NCBI GenBank assembly: GCA_916700875.1
Contig: CAKAKS010000032.1
Span: 14,232,129-14,296,128, forward strand
Reading direction: 5' to 3'
DNA: 64,000 bases
Source of the DNA: Sebastes aleutianus
Taxonomy: Eukaryota > Chordata > Actinopteri > Perciformes > Sebastidae
Under the pieces are notes generated by a model that saw only the letters and a program-made list of their open reading frames with translations, was not told where the DNA came from and did no database searches. The position numbers and the translations under genes were made by a program. Positions 58,251-64,000 of the stretch are shown here, in pieces; position 1 is the stretch's first letter; each line of letters starts with the position of its first letter.

Positions 58251-59877
58251 GTTCTAATTTCATTATTGTTGAGTTTTTTTGTTTAAGTATTTTTCAGCAC
58301 TTTATTTTAAAGGGTAATAAGGTGAATTTAGAGGACCAGAGTGAAGAAATGAAAGCATGTGTGGTGAACAAATACATTTACTAACATGATCAGCATGTTT
58401 TAATGTTCTCTAGGTGTTCATTTCGATGTCATTTGATACAGAACTGACAAGATGATTCCAGAAATATCACATTTCCATGCATGCGTGTTGTAAACAATCA
58501 GCGACAAAACTGATAAAACGATCAGACTGTAAACAACTCTGTATCACCACAGGAGAATATACACATTGATTTGGATGCCACTGTTTTGTAACACAGCATG
58601 CATAAACCCACAACATTAAGTTGAACATCAATCACTACAAAAAATACCATCAAGTGTGTTAAAACCAGTTGTGTTGTACTGCATTGAAAACTACAATCTG
58701 TGCAAAATCACTCTGATGATAATCACCAGTCGATATGACGAAAAAAACATGCATGACATTCAAGTATTTCTGACAAAGTCATCATAAACATATGCTGAAT
58801 CTATTGATATATAACAGAGATGTTTTATTTCATTAACACGCCCTGAGTTAACTCGCTATAATATGGTCCCAAGCAACAGAATATCCACAAGGATACTGAT
58901 CTGCTGGTGCAGCATTAACCTTCATTGTAGGCAAGGATGTGCATAACCATGATTCCTCTTTATGTTATGCTTTGAGCTACGGAAACGGCCAAAAAGGCCC
59001 TTTGGTGGACACTGTACAGTAAATAAATACTGATGCAACAACAATAATTTACTTATTAAACCAAAAAATATTAAATTTGGTCCATCCGAGGAAAACAACA
59101 TCAACATCTCAACAGGAATAATCACAAGCCGACTGTATTCTAATCTTGATACAACAACAGTGTTGCATCATCCTTGTAAACAGGGAACAAGGCAGCAACC
59201 AATCCTTTAAAGCCTACAAGCAAAGGATGCTGTACATTAACACAGATCCTCAGGCAATGACCATAGAGTGCGATTTGGCAACAACTTGGCTTCCAACAAC
59301 GTCCGGGAGTTGGAGTGTCTGACGCCAGAAGCCACTCATGAAAGAAGCTTCTCTGCATCTGTTTGCATCACTTTTTAGGAAGATAAAATCTACAGGAACG
59401 GCTAGCTGTGTACGTGCTACTGCATGAGCAAAGAATAAAAGGTTGAATCCTGCAGTTGAAATGCCACCAGGGCATTGAAGAACCATCTGCTGAAGGCTAT
59501 CTGTCAGTGAAATCTCTCTGTGGCATCAGTAGCATGGAGAGAATGAGGGCGGACAACTGTTGGGATGTGTGAGCGTAGCCAAGAGGGGTGGGGGGTCGGG
59601 GGGGGGAAAGGAGCTGAAAAGGCCAACTGATGTTGAGCTGAGCAAATAAAACCCCAACCCTCGTCAAAGCTGGCCATTCCTGGCCTTGTAGACGACCCTC
59701 TCGCATGTCTGCGGCTGTATCAGAGAGAAATTAATAGGACCCTGTTCGATGTCTGGCATGCTTTCATCTGCTGCTGTTGTCCCCTTCCCAGAATACACCT
59801 CTGTGAGGATGTAGTTACATGCAGAGACACCTGTCAGGCCAGCAGAGGGGCAGGACGTGCCTCTGGTCGCTTTCATG
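58251..59877. other. Non-coding interval downstream of tgfb3
   Basis: Unique, mostly AT-rich sequence. It may include an extended tgfb3 3' UTR up to AATAAA at 59022. No exon is supported. Confidence 0.4.
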
Positions 59878-59930
59878 TCATCTGTGACCGGGCTCCTGGC
59901 CCTGGAGCAGCTTGTGGTACACAGACAGAC
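59878..59930 (-). CDS. Candidate terminal exon of an unidentified minus-strand gene
   Basis: The acceptor tttgtcgctccccag opens here. In the phase left by the candidate exon at 62554 it reads GLSVYHKLLQGQEPGHR and stops. In another frame the same acceptor opens an 87-codon reading to 59669. TTLL5 is the human neighbour in this convergent position, but this does not match its C-terminus as I know it. Confidence 0.22.
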
Positions 59931-62553
59931 CTGGGGAGCGACAAAGTAAAATGAATCAAAAAGAGTGTAGCAAGAGGTTTCCCCCCCCCCCCGCAGCACA
60001 AACAGAAATGTTAAGGTCAAACCTGAAAGAGTTTTAACTTCACACTAAAACCCTCCCGCTGAATGTTTTTTGTTGATCTCTTTAATTTCTGGTCAAGGTG
60101 GTTGCCAACGGGTCTGCTCTGTCATCTCGGTGCTTAGCCTTTTGTCTGGCCGTCCCCTCGCTCCCCGTCCTATCGGCTGGCTCGCGGCCAGGCATCCAGT
60201 AGAAAAAGGCATTCCAAGTACAGTTAGAGCTGCCGTGTTTGTGCTCCCAAACAGTATTCCCTTTCATTCCCTCTCTGCTTCCCTCTCTGTTTATTTTGGT
60301 GCTCTTTTACATCGTGGGGCCTGACTGAGCTGGAAAACGAAAAACATCTCACTGACTTCCAATCTGATGACATGACCACTGGAAGCCGCTTCCTCCAGCT
60401 CAGCAAAAGAAAGATAAAGGGATAATATTGTCTCGAACATGTCCCACTCCAAATGAACTAAAAACGACAGAAGAAATGATGTCAACAGTTTGTTCAATGG
60501 CAAATTAACCCCAATTGGTACAGAAGTTTGGATCTTTGTGCAAGGTGAATCAGTGATTGCTTCGAATCAAACATCCAATAACTTACAGAATACATCTGAG
60601 AAGGGGATGACATCCAATAACTACCATCCGTTCCCAACAGGGAACCACGCAGTCTTATTTTGATAGAGAGAAGCCAATAAGCTATCCGTCCTGACATGAT
60701 CAGACTCCCATTAAAATGGCACAAGTGCAGCATTCATTTCCGTCTCAAACTGAAAGCTATAAATCTCCCCCAGTCACCAGCTGCGGAGCCCCGAGAACTT
60801 CAAGAAAGGTTCAAGGGGAAGCATTGTAAAACACATGTGGTCGATATAATCTAGGTTTGTAAGCTTTGATAGGTTCCTCGTCGAAGCCCTCCCTTCATCT
60901 CATGTCAAGAATGAACGCAGAAGAAGTTGGGGAAGGAAAAAGGGGAACGGGGGTGAGTGAGCAGGAAAAGTTTTCAGAGGATAAAGGGAGAGTTGTATGA
61001 GCGAAGAGAGGAAGAGAGGAAGAGATTAAGAGCGCGCACAAGAGAGAGATAAAGGGAGAGTGTGATTAATGGCGGCTGACAGCTGATCATAGAGAATGCT
61101 CTCCGTTTGGACCCGCTCTAACTCCCTGTCAGAGTCAATCAGGGCAGCTCAGTCATCTCGCTACAAAGGTACACTGGGCAGGCAGAAAGACCTGACGCAC
61201 TCCTAAGCTCCACAAAGGCTGTTCCCCCTCTAATAACACCCTCCTCCCTCCAAATCACCACACTGAGAGTCTCTGTTCAACTCCCAGTCCCATTCTAAAT
61301 GGTTTAACCTGCCTTGCTAACTGGTTTTGGTACTGGGATTTTTTTTTTTTTTCTTTGGTTCACGAGTGGAGCATCTCCCCCCCCACCCTTTGCGCCCCGA
61401 ACGACGGAAAAAATGCATTCATGAAATTCAGAAGCTTCTCCCAACGGATCCAGTTACAGTAATTGATGAGTTTATAAGATGTTTGTTAACTTAAGCCAGC
61501 CCTCATAGTTTGGGGGGAAAGACGGAGAATGAAAAAGAAATGTTCTGGTCACAGACACACGCACTCATTTTAGGGGGGAGACTGGGTGGTGCACAAGCTA
61601 CTGTGTTTTTCCGACAAGCTGATTTCTGGGTCGGCTTGACTGTGACACTAACTCACGTGATGTGATGAATGGTATGATTTGCTAATGCTAATGTATAGTA
61701 GGTCTATGGAAAAAAAAAAAAAAAAAGCTCTTGATCAGGCAAACAGATGTGTGCATCAGCGCAAAAACTGCTTAATATCACCGTTGCTGCAATAAGCTCA
61801 ACACTTCGCTCAGGATGGAAAGAGTTGTGGAAATAGGGCAGGATGACAGGGCACACGTGAGTGCATGCACCCGCAATTGCGGTGCATTACTCATAATAAA
61901 ACTTAGCAAAGGACTGAGCTACATTTCTCATTCTCTCTGTGTGATTTCTGGGGTACAACTGGAAGGCCCTTTTGGCGGATGGACAGTAATTACGACTGCA
62001 TAGGAATGACCAACAGATGGGAATGCCCGAACTGTTCCCATCGCTGGATCTCATTACAAAAGAAAGATGTCATCACTGCTATGCCTCTTTATCCTGCAGC
62101 AGTAATCTGACCTTCTAGTCTTGGACACATACAGACAATACGGCAAATTAAAGCACTGTTGTTTATGCCCAGTCAGATCTGGCTGCTTCGGTCATAAACT
62201 CTAAAGAGGGTTATGACACAAGTCATTGTAACATAATAGCCAATAAAACCTCACTTGTATTCTTCTAACAAGGTTGTAATTAAAGTTTGTACACCATCTA
62301 TCATTGTGACAATGTAGTTATCTTTTACAGTGTGCAGAATACATCCTGCACACCACCATGCAAGCAGGAGCTGGCTAAAAATATCCCATGGTGTTTATCG
62401 GTCCTCCATGGGGAATGTCCACTATGCCTGGCTGTAATCACGGACACTGGCGTAGAAAGGGCATAACTCCCCCCCCCTCGAGGACTAACTGCACCAACAG
62501 GCCAAGTTACAGCACGGTACTAAGCGTGTGTAGAAGTGCAGCATCAGACCCAC
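59931..62553. other. Non-coding interval, no supported feature
   Basis: Unique sequence with homopolymer runs (C10 near 59982, T14 near 61340, A17 near 61710) and purine-rich blocks at 60.9-61.07 kb. No exon or repeat family was identified. Confidence 0.4.
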
Positions 62554-62636
62554 CTGTTTTACCACAGATGGCTTCGTAGACCACAGGCTGGCCGCTGGAC
62601 ACACTTCCGCTGGCTGAACTCTCTGCGGACGTCTGC
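62554..62636 (-). CDS. Candidate internal exon of an unidentified minus-strand gene
   Basis: The acceptor gattaacag|GCAGACG and strong donor AAACAG|GTGGGT bound an 83-nt open stretch. It is Ser-rich then hydrophobic (QTSAESSASGSVSSGQP, VVYEAICGKT). The phase fits the candidate exon at 63413. The family is not recognised. Confidence 0.3.
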
Positions 62637-63412
62637 CTGTTAATCAAGAGACGATATAGCGTCAGTGGTGACCAAAAAGATCACATGGTGACGAATCTCC
62701 ACACAGTCCGGGTCAAAGCCATGGATTTATCCCAGTATATTATCCCGCTTTCGAGCTGAATATCCAAATAAACATAGCTGGAAACTGTTTGTGACAACTT
62801 GTGAATGTTTGAGCTTGTATGTTGTCTGGTGAGTCATCCTCTGAGAGGAGAGAATTTCAAATGGTCTCTCTCTGTGTGTGCAGTCAGTGGAGGCTAGTGG
62901 GGGTTAAGTGTTTGCTGTGAGTGCCTCTCATGAGCTATTGTGACAAGAAGAGGGCAAATTCCTGCTCCTTGTCCTGGGTGATGTGATTTTTATTGTGGTG
63001 TTTGCTGCCTATGTGGACCTGCAGGCAACGGCTACAGACACACAGTCAGTACAGTAGTGTATACTTATCTCACAGGAGATCACAGAGGGAATTATACAGC
63101 CCTTTTTTCACATAATCAGAAAGCAAATACAGTGTTTTCAAAGAATAAACCATTATCAGATCTGGTGAAGCGTAGAGCGGGAGCAGACACGTCTGTAACC
63201 TTATACATTAAATCTGTTAAGCATTTTTTAGGGGGGAACAATAAATAAAGCTTAGCTGGCATTAACCTCTCGCCCCATAACAGCAGCTTGCCAAAGAAGC
63301 ATTAACAAGGTAATGAGGGTACACACTGCCTCCTTGTAAGGGACTGCACAGTTGTTCTTTCATACCATTACACAACCACAAATAGAACTGGCCCACTTTA
63401 AGCGTGGCGTAC

Positions 63413-63547
63413 CTCGACAGGAAGCGATCCCCGGTCATATTGAAAAGGTGGGGGGAAAAAAACTTGACCTCTGGGTTCTTCACATCACTTTCTTTGTCAA
63501 CAGTCTCTCGCTCTGTCACTTCGAGAGTCCGGCAGCAGCCAGAAACA
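63413..63547 (-). CDS. Candidate internal exon of an unidentified minus-strand gene
   Basis: The acceptor ctcacctgcag and donor CGAG|GTACGC bound 135 nt open in one frame (VTERETVDKESDVKNPEV, then FFSPHLFNMTGDRFLSR). It joins in phase with 62554-62636. On the plus strand the same edge reads as a donor (GCAG|GTGAGT), so the strand is uncertain. Confidence 0.25.
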
Positions 63548-64000
63548 CTGCAGGTGAGTGAACTTGCAGTATGCGCGGATGAAATATAAGCCTAAAGTTG
63601 AATATTTCACACTACTCACGGAGAGCTGTGTAAACATAGCTGATGTGCACTTTTTTGTGCATTCAGGTAGCGAGCATGTCTTAATGTTATTCAGACTGAC
63701 CAAAGGGGATAAAGTTTAACCATAAACACACTTTTGGCAGCTTCTGTGTATATACAGTATCTGTGAAAATAACTACTGTTGTGGCTGATTAATAGGGAGT
63801 GAAAGCAGCGGCGAGGCTGACATTAATGGCGCTGCTGTAATTGTCACCCTATTAGTAATGCCACACGACAGCCGGGGTTTCCGTAGTTACAGCTGCGTCT
63901 CGCCAAACCTTGCAAACAAAATACCAAACAGGCTCATTTATTTGTGTTACAAATTGCTCCTTTCAAAGCCTTCACTGAAGTCATACCACTTTGAGTCCTC
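63548..64000. other. Right-edge sequence, nothing recognised
   Basis: Unique. The 63.79-63.90 kb part has TTAATAGG, ACATTAATGG and TAATTG cores of enhancer-like character; no coding support. Confidence 0.3.

Overview
This window is eukaryotic nuclear DNA, almost certainly from a teleost fish. Coding sequence is split into short exons with GT-AG introns, AC/GT microsatellites are abundant, and the interspersed repeats are ones common in ray-finned fish genomes: hAT-like and TTAA-ended non-autonomous elements, tRNA-derived SINEs, and 3' ends of L2/CR1/Rex-like LINEs. The species cannot be named from the sequence alone.

Two genes can be reconstructed completely, with every splice site and phase checked. 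ift43 (intraflagellar transport 43, IFT-A complex) is on the minus strand: nine coding exons from the ATG at 41574 to the stop at 26575, 207 residues. tgfb3 (transforming growth factor beta 3) is on the plus strand: seven coding exons from 46555 to 57362, 405 residues, with a furin site and a 112-residue mature ligand. The genes are head to head, about 4.5 kb apart, as in human 14q24.3 (TGFB3/IFT43), which supports the orthology calls. The ift43 promoter carries RFX/X-box-like half-sites next to a CCAAT box. The tgfb3 promoter has a TATA box just downstream of a CRE half-site and a leader with several short upstream ORFs.

Layout. 0-2.2 kb: a LINE 3' end and a CRE/CCAAT/ETS promoter-like block with a minus-strand splice donor, possibly the start of the next gene to the left (gpatch2l by human synteny; inference). 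2.2-26.4 kb: a large, mostly gene-free interval with scattered repeats, long unique stretches that resemble conserved non-coding DNA, and a few unexplained coding-like segments (16.2, 22.0 and 26.0 kb). 26.4-41.6 kb: ift43 with an intronic hAT element. 41.7-46.0 kb: a repeat-dense intergenic spacer. 46.1-58.2 kb: tgfb3. 58.2-64.0 kb: mostly unique sequence with three phase-compatible candidate exons on the minus strand that I could not identify.

The most notable points are the apparent loss of the integrin-binding RGD from the tgfb3 prodomain, the regulatory layout of the shared spacer, a duplication flanking tgfb3 exon 1 whose left copy carries a later insertion with a perfect 14-bp target-site duplication, and the unidentified candidate exons. 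No convincing tRNA, rRNA, CRISPR or prokaryotic feature was seen.
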